64,000 nucleotides of DNA from Desulfuromusa sp. GTDB lineage: Bacteria > Desulfobacterota > Desulfuromonadia > Desulfuromonadales > Geopsychrobacteraceae. The notes beneath the pieces were generated by a model. The model saw only the letters and a program-made list of their open reading frames with translations, was not told the origin of the DNA and did not search any database. The translations under genes and the position numbers were made by a program. The stretch's first letter is position 1, and each line of letters begins with the position of its first letter. Location: NCBI GenBank assembly GCA_027858895.1, contig JAQIBX010000129.1, positions 1 to 64,000 of the forward strand, in the 5' to 3' direction. This document shows, piece by piece, positions 18,669 through 27,975 of this stretch.

Positions 18669-20205
18669 GGCTCAACTCCTCATTATTGTTTGTCAGGATA
18701 ATTCCATGCCGTTCAAGAATATTACCGCGTGCAAATTCCATTTGTGCCAGCGCTAAGTGGTAGCGAGTCAGAGCGTTAACACGGCCTATTTTTGCTTCAA
18801 TCATTTTGCTCTGGAACGAAATCATTCTAAATGTATTTGACAGCCCCTCTTCTAAACGGCGTTGCTCCTGATTAAGTGTAATTTTTGCCAAAGCTGAAAA
18901 ATGTTCAGCAATCTTAAGCTGTTCCAGTGCATGGGAAACATTGAGTTGCTGCTGTACTAAATCACTTCTGATGGCAGCCTCTAAATCCTGCTGACGGTAG
19001 TGGTCTTGTTTCAATTGTAGTTCTGACTGTCGATAGCGTGATTTAGCTGAGCGGTTGCCAAGGGGCATAGAAAACTGCAACCCGGCACTCCACTGATAGC
19101 CGTCAGCTTCGCCCATGCTGCCAAATGAGTTTAGCCAGGAACCCGAATAACGACTGCTCGCAGCTGCGTGTCTTTCATCCCCGGAAAGCCCGTTAACGCC
19201 AGCTTGAAATTTCAAATCAAGCTGCGGTTTTAGTTGATTGCGTAAATAGTTCTGCTGCAGAGAACTGTTTTTTACTGAGTAATCGTGAATTTTAAGTTCT
19301 ATGCGTTTAAGCCTTGCGGATGCAAAGAGTTGAGTCAGGTCAGGATATTTAACCTCCTCTGCAGACAGGCTATAATCAACTATCGTTTCAAGCTTAAAAT
19401 CATCCTTAAGGGTATGATTTAATTGCCGATTCAACTCTTCAAACAATATATCCCGACTTTGTATTGCCAGCGATAAACTGAGTTGTCGATCCGCCTGTTC
19501 TGTTTCTGCTTCCTGCACCTCTGAAACGGGAATGACACCCGCATCAAAACGCTTTTGATTATCCATATAAAGAGTATTAGCCAACTCCAGCGATTCTTGA
19601 CGCAAGCGGGTAATTTCAGATTCCCTGGCTATCTGTCGCGCAGCAGCTTCCAGTTGCAACACTAAATTCTGCGCCTGTAATAGGTAAGTTAAAGATGCCT
19701 GCCGCTGGCGGTTACGTGATATTTCCAGGCTGGTTGTGTTGATTGAGCCACCAAGATCACGCAACAGTGGCTGGTTCAGGTCGATCAGCAAAGCGGTACT
19801 ATAGTGGGGATCAAGATTATTGGTGTAATCATTATCAGAGACCCATGCGGAACTTAACGATAATGATGTTGTGAGACCAGTGACTAATTTTTTGCTGATC
19901 CCGACCTGAGCAGAAAATTGTTCAGAGTCACTAGTAGTCGAAGGACTGAAGCTCGACTCAAAAGGAGTCGAAGACCGGTCATATCCGGTCGCGGCAAAAA
20001 GTTCACTATCAAAAACTGCTTTTTCTATTTCAGTTGCTTCAGATCCCTGTGAAATATTAATCATTTCAATCTGTAAGCCGAGATTACTTTCCAACCCCAG
20101 AGCGATCAGATCACGTATACTTTGTGGAATTTGTTTAGATGCCTGTGCAACTAGTGGCAAAAAACAAAGCAAAAACAAAAATGCAGCTGCTATTTCTTTT
20201 TTCAT
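18655..20205 (-). CDS. TolC-family outer membrane efflux protein
   Basis: 516 aa; signal peptide; IALGLESNLGLQIEM, DAGVIPVSEVQEAETEQADRQ; operon position with RND and MFP genes. Confidence 0.9.
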   Translation of the reverse strand: MKKEIAAAFLFLLCFLPLVAQASKQIPQSIRDLIALGLESNLGLQIEMINISQGSEATEIEKAVFDSELFAATGYDRSSTPFESSFSPSTTSDSEQFSAQVGISKKLVTGLTTSLSLSSAWVSDNDYTNNLDPHYSTALLIDLNQPLLRDLGGSINTTSLEISRNRQRQASLTYLLQAQNLVLQLEAAARQIARESEITRLRQESLELANTLYMDNQKRFDAGVIPVSEVQEAETEQADRQLSLSLAIQSRDILFEELNRQLNHTLKDDFKLETIVDYSLSAEEVKYPDLTQLFASARLKRIELKIHDYSVKNSSLQQNYLRNQLKPQLDLKFQAGVNGLSGDERHAAASSRYSGSWLNSFGSMGEADGYQWSAGLQFSMPLGNRSAKSRYRQSELQLKQDHYRQQDLEAAIRSDLVQQQLNVSHALEQLKIAEHFSALAKITLNQEQRRLEEGLSNTFRMISFQSKMIEAKIGRVNALTRYHLALAQMEFARGNILERHGIILTNNNEELSLENR

Positions 20206-20801
20206 TTTGCAATCCCCCCCATCACCTGACTGAACAGCACACGCATTCCAGCTTCGGCTTCCTGCAGCGAATCCACATAACCGGTATACCAGCCTGCGAG
20301 GATTCCAAGATAAAGTGAAAAGAAATGGACTGAGAGATAAAAGAGATCATGGTCGCTGGAAATCTCGCCCTTGTCTTGAGCTGTTCTGAAAAAGCCTTCA
20401 ATAATATCGAAATAGCGCTGATCATGAACCTTGGCTTTTTCATTTATTGCACTGGGAAAAACCATGTCGCGGAGCATTTGACGACCAAATTCCCGATTTT
20501 TGGTGACAAAAGTGAATTTGATCATAAAAAATTCAACCAACTGATCAACTAATGCCTTTTCAGCATTATCCGTCCCCTGCAGTTGCGCAAATGCCTGGTC
20601 AAGCTCGTCATCACAATAATCTATGAAAATGTCATCCTTAGTCGCAAAATAGCCGTAAACGGTTGTTTTCCCGATCCCGGCTTCTTTCGCAATATCTTCA
20701 ATGCTGGTTTTTTCAAAACTTTTTTCAGCAAAAAGTTTAACCGCGGCAGTTTGTATTGCCCGTCTTGTCTCCAACTTTTTTTGTTCCCTGATCCCTGCCA
20801 T
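20202..20801 (-). CDS. TetR-family transcriptional regulator
   Basis: MAGIREQKKLETRRAIQTAAVKLFAEKSFEKTSIEDIAKEAGIGKTTVYGYFATKDDIF is a TetR HTH; start at MAGIR supported by GGAGG upstream. Confidence 0.92.
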   Translation of the reverse strand: MAGIREQKKLETRRAIQTAAVKLFAEKSFEKTSIEDIAKEAGIGKTTVYGYFATKDDIFIDYCDDELDQAFAQLQGTDNAEKALVDQLVEFFMIKFTFVTKNREFGRQMLRDMVFPSAINEKAKVHDQRYFDIIEGFFRTAQDKGEISSDHDLFYLSVHFFSLYLGILAGWYTGYVDSLQEAEAGMRVLFSQVMGGIAK

Positions 20802-20820
20802 ACATGCCTCCATATGCAAT

Positions 20821-20882
20821 CTCGAACCTATTCGAGTTTAATCAATTTATTTCACCTGTCAATAAATCTCGAACTTGTTCGA
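20821..20882. promoter_or_regulatory. Paired TetR-type operator palindromes
   Basis: CTCGAACCTATTCGAG (20821-20836) and TCGAACTTGTTCGA (20869-20882), same consensus, directly upstream of tetR. Confidence 0.7.
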
Positions 20883-20970
20883 CATTTTAATTGTGTCATT
20901 ATGTAAATTTAAGTATTGCATCATAATGAAAGATGGAATACCTTACATGTTATAAAACATTGAGGAAATT

Positions 20971-21330
20971 ATGGAAAACGAAACTGAACGACCCAAAGCG
21001 GATTTAAGAACAACTTTACGCTCCCCTTTGATTATTCAAAAAATTCTTATCAATGGTGAGCGACCGGCTTTTTTTGGCTACAGCAAAAATATCAGCAAAA
21101 GTGGGATGTTTATTGCGACGACTAACCCGATTCAAGCCGGAGAGCAGGTTGACCTGGAATTTCAGCTACCTGCCCCTCTAAAAGGGACTGCTCGCTGTCG
21201 CTGTGAGGTGGTGTGGAAACGCCCACATGGAACTCACCTCCCCTTTGAACCGGGGATGGGAATGAGATTTATTGATATGCCAGTGGAAGTGTCTGATCGA
21301 TTAGAAGAGTGGATTACAGAACAATTGTAG
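20971..21330 (+). CDS. PilZ-domain protein
   Basis: 119 aa; R-rich start, YSKNISKSGMFIATTNPIQAGEQVDLEFQLP, MGMRFIDMP. Confidence 0.8.
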   Translation: MENETERPKADLRTTLRSPLIIQKILINGERPAFFGYSKNISKSGMFIATTNPIQAGEQVDLEFQLPAPLKGTARCRCEVVWKRPHGTHLPFEPGMGMRFIDMPVEVSDRLEEWITEQL

Positions 21331-21333
21331 TTT

Positions 21334-21373
21334 TAAAAAAGCTCGGCAAGAAGATTCCGAGCCGAGCTTTTTT
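21334..21373. terminator. Bidirectional intrinsic terminator (pilZ / gltX)
   Basis: AAAAAAGCTCGGC...GCCGAGCTTTTTT hairpin. Confidence 0.8.
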
Positions 21374-21387
21374 CTTTCCTGTACCAT

Positions 21388-22788
21388 CTAGTCATCAAGA
21401 GATTCAATAGCCTGCTCAATCCTTTTCAAAGAAACTTTTTTTCCTAGGACCTGAAGAACATCATAAATACTTGGACTGGCTGTTCCGCCAGTCAAAGCAA
21501 CCCGTAAAGGTTGCGCAACCTTACCGAATTTCAATTCGGTCACCTGCATTATTTCGGCAAAAGATGATTCAAGTTGTTCCTCAGTAAATAAGGCACAAGT
21601 ACCTAGTTTTTTGAGAATAACCTCAAACATATCTTTTTGTTCCGACTGCAAAAATTTATTTTTTGCCTTTTCGTCATATTCAACTTGATCGACAAAATAG
21701 AACGCGGCACCATTGGCCATTTCAATCATGGTTGCTGAGCGTTCTTGCAAACTCTTCACCACGGCCACGAGATCCGGTCCATTTTCAACGACTATCCCCT
21801 TCTGCTGAAGAAACGGTTTCAGCAAATCGGCCAGCCGCTGGGGATCACCTGTTTTGATATAATGACTGTTAAGCCAGAGGAGCTTTTCGGGATTAAATAC
21901 TCCGGCCGAGCGACCAACATTTTCCAGGCTGAATTTCTCGATCAGATCAGCCATGCTGAAAATTTCTTCATCACCCGACGACCAACCCAAGCGCACTAAG
22001 TAATTAACTAGCGCCTCTGGAAGATAACCCATTTCCTGATAGGCCATCACCGAAGTTGCACCGTGGCGTTTTGAGAGGCGTTTTTTGTCTGAACCAAGAA
22101 TCATTGGTACATGAGCAAATTCGGGGACAGAATAACCAAGTGCTTCATAGAGTAGAATCTGCCGGGGGGTATTGTTGATATGATCATCCCCGCGGATAAC
22201 CAGACTAATGCCCATTTCAGCATCATCAACAACTACGACAAAATTATAGGTTGGCGTGCCGTCGGTACGTTGAATAATCAGGTCATCCAGTTCCTCATGC
22301 CGAAAACTGATCGACCCTTTTATCCGGTCAACAAAAGTTGTTTCTTCACGATCTGCCGGAAGTTTAAATCGCACAACGAAAGGAGCATCGGGTTGATCAT
22401 TCCGGTTACGACAGGTGCCGTCGTATTTTGGTTTCCGCCCCTCCTCTTTAGCCTTTTCCCGTTTTGCATCAAGTTCTTCTGCGGTGCAGTAACAGCGGTA
22501 GGCCTTGCCCTCGTCAAGCAGTTGCTGAACTTTCTGCCGATACAGATCAAAACGCTCGGATTGGTAAACAGGGCCTTCATCACAGGAGAAACCGAGCCAT
22601 GTCATTGCATCCAGAATAGCGTCAACCGATTCCTGGGTTGAACGAGCGACGTCAGTATCTTCTATTCTGAGAATAAATTTTCCCGTTTCTTTTTTGGCTA
22701 AGAGATAATTAAATAAAGCTGTTCTGGCTCCACCGATGTGCAGATATCCCGTGGGACTGGGGGCAAAACGAACCCGTAGTTCAGACAT
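21388..22788 (-). CDS. gltX: Glutamyl-tRNA synthetase
   Basis: [38 protein letters not shown]. Confidence 0.97.
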   Translation of the reverse strand: MSELRVRFAPSPTGYLHIGGARTALFNYLLAKKETGKFILRIEDTDVARSTQESVDAILDAMTWLGFSCDEGPVYQSERFDLYRQKVQQLLDEGKAYRCYCTAEELDAKREKAKEEGRKPKYDGTCRNRNDQPDAPFVVRFKLPADREETTFVDRIKGSISFRHEELDDLIIQRTDGTPTYNFVVVVDDAEMGISLVIRGDDHINNTPRQILLYEALGYSVPEFAHVPMILGSDKKRLSKRHGATSVMAYQEMGYLPEALVNYLVRLGWSSGDEEIFSMADLIEKFSLENVGRSAGVFNPEKLLWLNSHYIKTGDPQRLADLLKPFLQQKGIVVENGPDLVAVVKSLQERSATMIEMANGAAFYFVDQVEYDEKAKNKFLQSEQKDMFEVILKKLGTCALFTEEQLESSFAEIMQVTELKFGKVAQPLRVALTGGTASPSIYDVLQVLGKKVSLKRIEQAIESLDD

Positions 22789-22842
22789 GGAAACTCCTCT
22801 AAAAAGATTAAGATGTTATCAACCACTCGTTCTCTTCGATCA

Positions 22843-22915
22843 CTAGAGACACAGAGGCTCTGAGAAAACCAAAATAAGTTGGTAATCTCTGTGTTCTCAG
22901 TGGCTCTGTGGTAAT
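22843..22915. repeat. Dispersed imperfect inverted repeat (CACAGAG/CTCTGTG type)
   Basis: ctagagacacagaggctctgagaaaacc ... ggtaatctctgtgttctcagtggctctgtggtaatt; related to the element at 40242-40330. Confidence 0.6.
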
Positions 22916-22924
22916 TTCAATTAT

Positions 22925-23728
22925 CTATTTCAGTATCAGACCGGCATAACCAACTACCCGGCTGTTATCACCATTCACTTGTCCGGAATGGGCATAGCGA
23001 ACAAGTCGGCATGTAGTAGCACCTAGATCCTGAGCCGCTTGCATCACAGTGATCGTCGGCAGCACTCCGCACATACTGATGTGATTGTCCCTGACAATTT
23101 GATAAAGGCGCTGTGGATCATAAGCGGTCATGGCATTGATTGCCATAAAATCAAGCTTCTCGGAGGTTGCTGCCGTGCTGAAATGATTCATATCTGTGCT
23201 GGCCAGGAGTAGCACATTTTCTTTCCAAGTTTTTAATGTTTGTGCAATAGAAGTTCCCAGTTGGAGACAATCGGCTAGCGATAATTGGCCCAGCACAATA
23301 GGAACAATTTGCAATTTCGGCTGACGATGGAACAGGAATGGCAACATCACTTCCAGGGAATGTTCATATGTATGGGCTTGGTTATCAACCGATAAGGCAG
23401 AAATATTACCCACCAACTGATCACGTAAGGCCATTGCAATCGGAATATTTCCCAGTGGTGTTGCCCAACTGTCGGCTCCGCTGGCCGCAATATCAGCACC
23501 AGTACCATGATGGTTCGGACCAATCAGAATAACCTGTTGTGGAATTTCAGCTGCCGTAAATACTTCTCCAGCAACCGCTCCAGAATAAACATAACCAGCG
23601 TGTGGAACAATGACGCCTTTGACTTGTCTGGATTCATGCTCGTCGTTCAACAAAGCATCAAGCTGAGCTGACAACTCATCAGGATTAGCGGGATAAAAAC
23701 TTCCAGAGACTGTGGGTTGGCGTATCAT
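22925..23728 (-). CDS. AmmeMemoRadiSam system protein B (MEMO1 family)
   Basis: MIRQPTVSGSFYPANPDELSAQLDALL, GVIVPHAGYVYSGAVAGEVF, LLASTDMNHF. Confidence 0.9.
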   Translation of the reverse strand: MIRQPTVSGSFYPANPDELSAQLDALLNDEHESRQVKGVIVPHAGYVYSGAVAGEVFTAAEIPQQVILIGPNHHGTGADIAASGADSWATPLGNIPIAMALRDQLVGNISALSVDNQAHTYEHSLEVMLPFLFHRQPKLQIVPIVLGQLSLADCLQLGTSIAQTLKTWKENVLLLASTDMNHFSTAATSEKLDFMAINAMTAYDPQRLYQIVRDNHISMCGVLPTITVMQAAQDLGATTCRLVRYAHSGQVNGDNSRVVGYAGLILK

Positions 23729-23737
23729 CTGTTCCTC

Positions 23738-24553
23738 CTACAGTTTTAGTAGAATTTTGATACCGACAAACATCAACAAAACAGCAAATATTTTCACTAA
23801 TTTTGTTTGACTGGTACGAGTCGCAAATTTAACCCCGATTCTGGCAAAAATCATTGCTGCAGGAGCGACCAAGAATGTGACCAACAGATTAACATAGCCG
23901 ATGGAAAAAGGTGCGGGGCTAGAGTTTTGGATGCCATACCAAATATAACAAATGACGGCTGAAAAGGAAGAAACAACTATCAGCGCGCTGGAATTTCCAA
24001 CCGCAAGATGAATTGGCAGGTGGAGCGCCATCAACATCAGCGGCACAGCAACGACACCGCCGCCCACACCAAAGAAGGCAGAATAAAGGCCCCCGGCAAA
24101 ACCGACCAACGCCAATGATGTTTTTTTTGCTCGCGCCAGATTTTCAGGTGGAATATAGGGTTTATAGAAAAGTAATTTCAAGCTGATGAGAATCTGCATC
24201 AAACCAAAATACATTTTAAGTTTTTCTCCAGGGATCACTGCTGCAGCTGAGGATCCAAGCAGAGAACCAAAGATTCCACCAAGTGCCAAAAAAGCAACCA
24301 TGTGCCAATCAACATTACCACGTTTACGATGAGCCAAGGTGCTGCTGATTGCCGTTGGCAAGATAATGGCGAGACTGGTTCCAAAGGCGGTATGAACAAT
24401 CAGATCGGGAGGAAAACCAACAATGGAAAATAACCAGAGAAAGAGGGGAACCAGAATGACCCCGCCACCAATTCCCAACAATCCGGCTAAAAAACCGGCA
24501 AAGGAACCCATGACCAGGGCCAGTAAAATAATTTGTGGGGAGAAAATATCCAT
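23738..24553 (-). CDS. TSUP (TauE/SafE) family sulfite-exporter-like membrane protein
   Basis: 271 aa; GFLAGLLGIGGGVILVPLFL, GGLYSAFFGVGGGVVAVPLML. Confidence 0.9.
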   Translation of the reverse strand: MDIFSPQIILLALVMGSFAGFLAGLLGIGGGVILVPLFLWLFSIVGFPPDLIVHTAFGTSLAIILPTAISSTLAHRKRGNVDWHMVAFLALGGIFGSLLGSSAAAVIPGEKLKMYFGLMQILISLKLLFYKPYIPPENLARAKKTSLALVGFAGGLYSAFFGVGGGVVAVPLMLMALHLPIHLAVGNSSALIVVSSFSAVICYIWYGIQNSSPAPFSIGYVNLLVTFLVAPAAMIFARIGVKFATRTSQTKLVKIFAVLLMFVGIKILLKL

Positions 24554-24572
24554 AACTAATCAATAGCTAAGA

Positions 24573-24608
24573 AAAAAAAGAGTGCTAACCGGAAATGGCT
24601 AGCACTCT
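24573..24608 (-). terminator. Intrinsic terminator downstream of tRNA-Cys
   Basis: Minus strand AGAGTGCTAGCCATTTCCGGTTAGCACTCTTTTTTTT. Confidence 0.75.
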
Positions 24609-24616
24609 GTATTATT

Positions 24617-24690
24617 TGGAGGCCCCGAGCAGATTCGAACTGCTGATAAAGGTGTTGCAGACCTCTGCCTTACCACTTGGCGACGGGGCC
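24617..24690 (-). tRNA. tRNA-Cys (GCA)
   Basis: GGCCCCGTCGCCAAGTGGTAAGGCAGAGGTCTGCAACACCTTTATCAGCAGTTCGAATCTGCTCGGGGCCTCCA; anticodon GCA. Confidence 0.95.
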
Positions 24691-24813
24691 GTTAAACGCT
24701 GCGTTAGCGTGGGCATTGAAGTACCAAATCGCCTCTGAGGTGTCAAGGGGAAAATCATTCTGAAACTGCCCCTTGCGCTTTCATCAGGTGCCTTACAAAA
24801 CTGAAAACCCACA

Positions 24814-26202
24814 TTATTCCTGCTTTACCCAGCTGATCTGATAAATTGCGTCAGCGTGATCATCGCTCAAGTAGAGGTTTCCATCGGGACCAACTACGGG
24901 CGCAACTGGCCGACCCCAGGCTTTACCGCCAACCAGCCAACCACGCAAAAATTCTTTCCCAGAGGCGTTCATTTGCTGATTTTGATAAGGGATACGAGCT
25001 AATTTGTAGCCGGTCGGCTTGCTGCGATTCCAGGAGCCATGAAACGCTACATATAGACTGTTCCGGTATTCTTCTGGTGCCCTCAAGCGATCTCCAAAAG
25101 CGATTCCCAAAGGTGCTGAGTGAGCTGGCAAGTCAACGGTACTGGCAAATGTTTCCTGGCAAAGGTCAGGAGATCCCAGTTCAGGATCTGGCACCTGCTG
25201 TCCGTAGCAGTTAGGCCAACCGTAATCGCCACCAGCAACAATTCGGTTAATTTCATCAGGGGGAAGTTCATCTCCCAGCATGTCTCGACCGTTATCACTG
25301 CCCCAGAGGGTTTGTCCATCCGGGGAGAGGGTTAAACCTACAGTGTTTCTCAAACCGCGAGCAAAAACGGAAGATTCCCCGGTCGCGGGATTAATCTTAA
25401 GAATAGATGCACGCCTGAGGTCGTGTTCTTCACAGGCGTTACAACGCGAGCCAACAGACAGATAAAGAAAACCATCCCTTCCCAAAGCAAGGCTTCTGGT
25501 CCAATGGCCGCCATCATCCGGCAACCCGTCCAGAACAACTCGGACGCTATCGACTTGATCGTCCTGATTTGTATCCTTGAGTTCAAGAAGCTGTGACGTT
25601 TCTGCAACGTATAAACTGTCGTTGTTCCACACCAACCCATGCGGGCGATCCATACCGACGTGGTAAAGGACAGGTTGTTCAGTAAAGCCATCCTTGTTGA
25701 TATCGCGTAAGAGATAGATGGCTCCAAGTTGGGGAATGCTGGCATACAAATTACCTGCTGCATCAAATGCCATCATTCTAGCCGGGCCTGGCAATCTGGC
25801 AAATAGTTGCACTTTGATGCTGGCAAAAGCCTCCAGAAAATGGGTATTCTCAAAAACACCGGTACGATCAGTGTCTCTGACAGTCAGCTGTATAGACTCT
25901 CCGCTTTTTTCATTGTCCTGTAACCGGTTCTGGAATGCAGAAATACTGACACTACGGTTGGGATAAAGCTGGTTTATCATCAGCACCGCAGTTAAAGCTG
26001 TCAGCGCCAGAGTGAGGGCTGTTAGTTTCCAACTGACAGTTTTAAGCACAACCCCCATGCCAACCCCAAGCAGCAAGGTAGGCCCAAGAATATAGAGGGA
26101 GCTATTCTGCGGTACACTATTGAGCAGAAAGGCGCTTAGCCATCCTGCGAGCAACATGATGCAACCCAAGGCAAGCAGAAGTTGTCTTTTCATAAGTATC
26201 AA
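24814..26202 (-). CDS. PQQ-dependent sugar (sorbosone/glucose) dehydrogenase-like beta-propeller protein, membrane-anchored
   Basis: 462 aa; N-terminal TM segments; GPARMMAFDAAGNLYASIP, RDGFLYLSVGSRCNACEE, GLRNTVGLTLSPDGQTLWGSDNGRD, PPDEINRIVAGGDYGWPNCYG. Confidence 0.85.
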   Translation of the reverse strand: MILMKRQLLLALGCIMLLAGWLSAFLLNSVPQNSSLYILGPTLLLGVGMGVVLKTVSWKLTALTLALTALTAVLMINQLYPNRSVSISAFQNRLQDNEKSGESIQLTVRDTDRTGVFENTHFLEAFASIKVQLFARLPGPARMMAFDAAGNLYASIPQLGAIYLLRDINKDGFTEQPVLYHVGMDRPHGLVWNNDSLYVAETSQLLELKDTNQDDQVDSVRVVLDGLPDDGGHWTRSLALGRDGFLYLSVGSRCNACEEHDLRRASILKINPATGESSVFARGLRNTVGLTLSPDGQTLWGSDNGRDMLGDELPPDEINRIVAGGDYGWPNCYGQQVPDPELGSPDLCQETFASTVDLPAHSAPLGIAFGDRLRAPEEYRNSLYVAFHGSWNRSKPTGYKLARIPYQNQQMNASGKEFLRGWLVGGKAWGRPVAPVVGPDGNLYLSDDHADAIYQISWVKQE

Positions 26203-26264
26203 CCTCCCATGCTTATGTATTGATGAGCATTTTACTGAAGGATACCACAGCTCAGGAAAAAGGC

Positions 26265-26981
26265 TTAAAGCGATTGAGGAAAGATGTGTCCATAAAAATG
26301 AAACTTCTGAATAGATATAAATTCTTTTTTTGTCGCGATACTACAAACATAGTCAGGAGCAATTGGGAAAGCAATTAAGTGCCATTTTTTAGTTTTAGAA
26401 TGCTCATCGGCGAGAAGTATTTTTTGAAACCCAGCCCCATCAGCCTTTAATATAGCTTCTTTTTGGGTCCAGAGTCGATAAAATCCCCTTCTCTGTCTTT
26501 TAGCTGGATATGCTTCTAAGTGGAGTTTTTCATTCTCTGCAAAGTATCGATCGGCCAACTGAAAAAAATTTATTCCTGGTTCAATCTTCTCTATATCGAT
26601 ACCGACAGTAGCTTTATTGACAATTGCCAAAACACCCCAATCCCCGGAGTGGGATAAATTAAATGACAACAAGGAATGATGCGATTCCGCTAGCGTTGGT
26701 TTACCGTGTTGATTATATTGAAACTTGATCTGATCAGGATCAATTTTTTGATAATGACCCAATATTTGTCTTAAGCGAGCCCTTGCGACAATAAACTGTT
26801 TTTTTTTCTGCAGATCGAGTAAACGATCCGCCCGTCTTATTTCATCCGGCGTTAGCAGCTTCAGCAATATCTCTAATTTGTGTTCTGGGCAATCCAGCTT
26901 AAATCGCCAGAGATGCAGTTCACCCTCGTGGATAGTTGCCTCTTGCGGCGCTGGCTGCCAGCGCGTGATCTCAGGTTTCAC
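26265..26981 (-). CDS. Sfp-type 4'-phosphopantetheinyl transferase (PfaE-like)
   Basis: NLSHSGDWGVLAIVNKATVGIDIEKIEPG and RLWTQKEAILKADGAGF are Sfp/AcpT motifs. GTG at 26979-26981 is a plausible start next to the oleD stop; the track ORF extends to 27032. Confidence 0.85.
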   Translation of the reverse strand: MKPEITRWQPAPQEATIHEGELHLWRFKLDCPEHKLEILLKLLTPDEIRRADRLLDLQKKKQFIVARARLRQILGHYQKIDPDQIKFQYNQHGKPTLAESHHSLLSFNLSHSGDWGVLAIVNKATVGIDIEKIEPGINFFQLADRYFAENEKLHLEAYPAKRQRRGFYRLWTQKEAILKADGAGFQKILLADEHSKTKKWHLIAFPIAPDYVCSIATKKEFISIQKFHFYGHIFPQSL

Positions 26982-26982
26982 A

Positions 26983-27975
26983 TCATCGCCCTTGCTGCAA
27001 CCATTTTTGTAAATGCCGAATCCCCTCATCAAGAGACACCTCCGGATGATAGCCGAAATCTTCCTTTGCAGCGTTAAGATTGAACCAGTGGGCAGTCGAC
27101 AGTTCTTTTGCTACAAACCGTGTCATGCGTGGTTCGCCAGACAGCTTAAAGAGTCGATAAAGAGTTTCCAATACCGCACCAGCGGCATAAGCAGCTGCCG
27201 GAGAAATTGTTTTCGTCACACCAGGGAGATCCCCCGCAGCCAGAATCCGATTGATAATATCCCAGAGCGGACGTGGCTCATCGTTGGAAATAAAATATAC
27301 TTTCCCGGCAACAACAGAACCAACGGAAAGTTTTTCCGCGGCCTGGAGATGAGCTATGGCAGCATTGTCAATATAAACGCTATCGACCAGGCAAGGACTA
27401 TCTCCGATTCGGCGCAGAGTTCCAGCCCTGCCCCGTTCCAGAATGCGTGGCACCAGATGGTTATCCCCCGGCCCCCAAATCAGATGCGGTCGCAGCGCAA
27501 CGGTTGCCAGTGAAGCATCGTTAGCGGCAAGAACAAGCTGCTCGGCCTCAGCCTTGGTTTGTGGATACCAGGAATGAAAATGGGTTGGATAGGGGACCGA
27601 TTCATCGACCCCTTCCATATCAGAACCGTCAAAAACCACACTGGGAGAGCTGGTATAAACCAACCGGGTAATCTCACATTTTCTACAGGCCTGAATAACA
27701 TTTTTAGTGCCGATGACATTAGGTTGATAAAATTCTTCATAACCGCCCCAGACACCGGCTTTAGCAGCGACATGATAAATCAGATCACAACCATCAGCAG
27801 CCTTGATAACGGCAGAGAGGTCGGTCAAGTCGCCAACAAACTGCTCAACTCCCAATTGAGTTAGTTGTGGGTAAAGATTCCGCGCAAAAGAACAGACCTC
27901 AGTTCCCTGCTCAAGCAGTAATTCAACAATCGCCTTACCGAGAAACCCTCCACCACCAGTGACGAGAACCTTCAT
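26983..27975 (-). CDS. oleD: OleD-like NAD(P)-dependent 2-alkyl-3-oxoalkanoate reductase (extended SDR)
   Basis: MKVLVTGGGGFLGKAIVELLLEQG, YHVAAKAGVWGGYEEFYQPNVIGTKNVIQAC, SYPQTKAEAEQL-type YxxxK; adjacent to oleC/B/A. Confidence 0.85.
   Translation of the reverse strand: MKVLVTGGGGFLGKAIVELLLEQGTEVCSFARNLYPQLTQLGVEQFVGDLTDLSAVIKAADGCDLIYHVAAKAGVWGGYEEFYQPNVIGTKNVIQACRKCEITRLVYTSSPSVVFDGSDMEGVDESVPYPTHFHSWYPQTKAEAEQLVLAANDASLATVALRPHLIWGPGDNHLVPRILERGRAGTLRRIGDSPCLVDSVYIDNAAIAHLQAAEKLSVGSVVAGKVYFISNDEPRPLWDIINRILAAGDLPGVTKTISPAAAYAAGAVLETLYRLFKLSGEPRMTRFVAKELSTAHWFNLNAAKEDFGYHPEVSLDEGIRHLQKWLQQGR

Noticed and set aside
22925-23728. MEMO-family protein as part of a complete AmmeMemoRadiSam locus
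   Set aside because: Neither the AMMECR1 nor the radical SAM partner is visible in the window.
26983-27032. Upstream ATG start of the PPTase overlapping oleD by 50 nt
   Set aside because: An in-frame GTG at 26979-26981 next to the oleD stop is the more economical start; left open to experiment.
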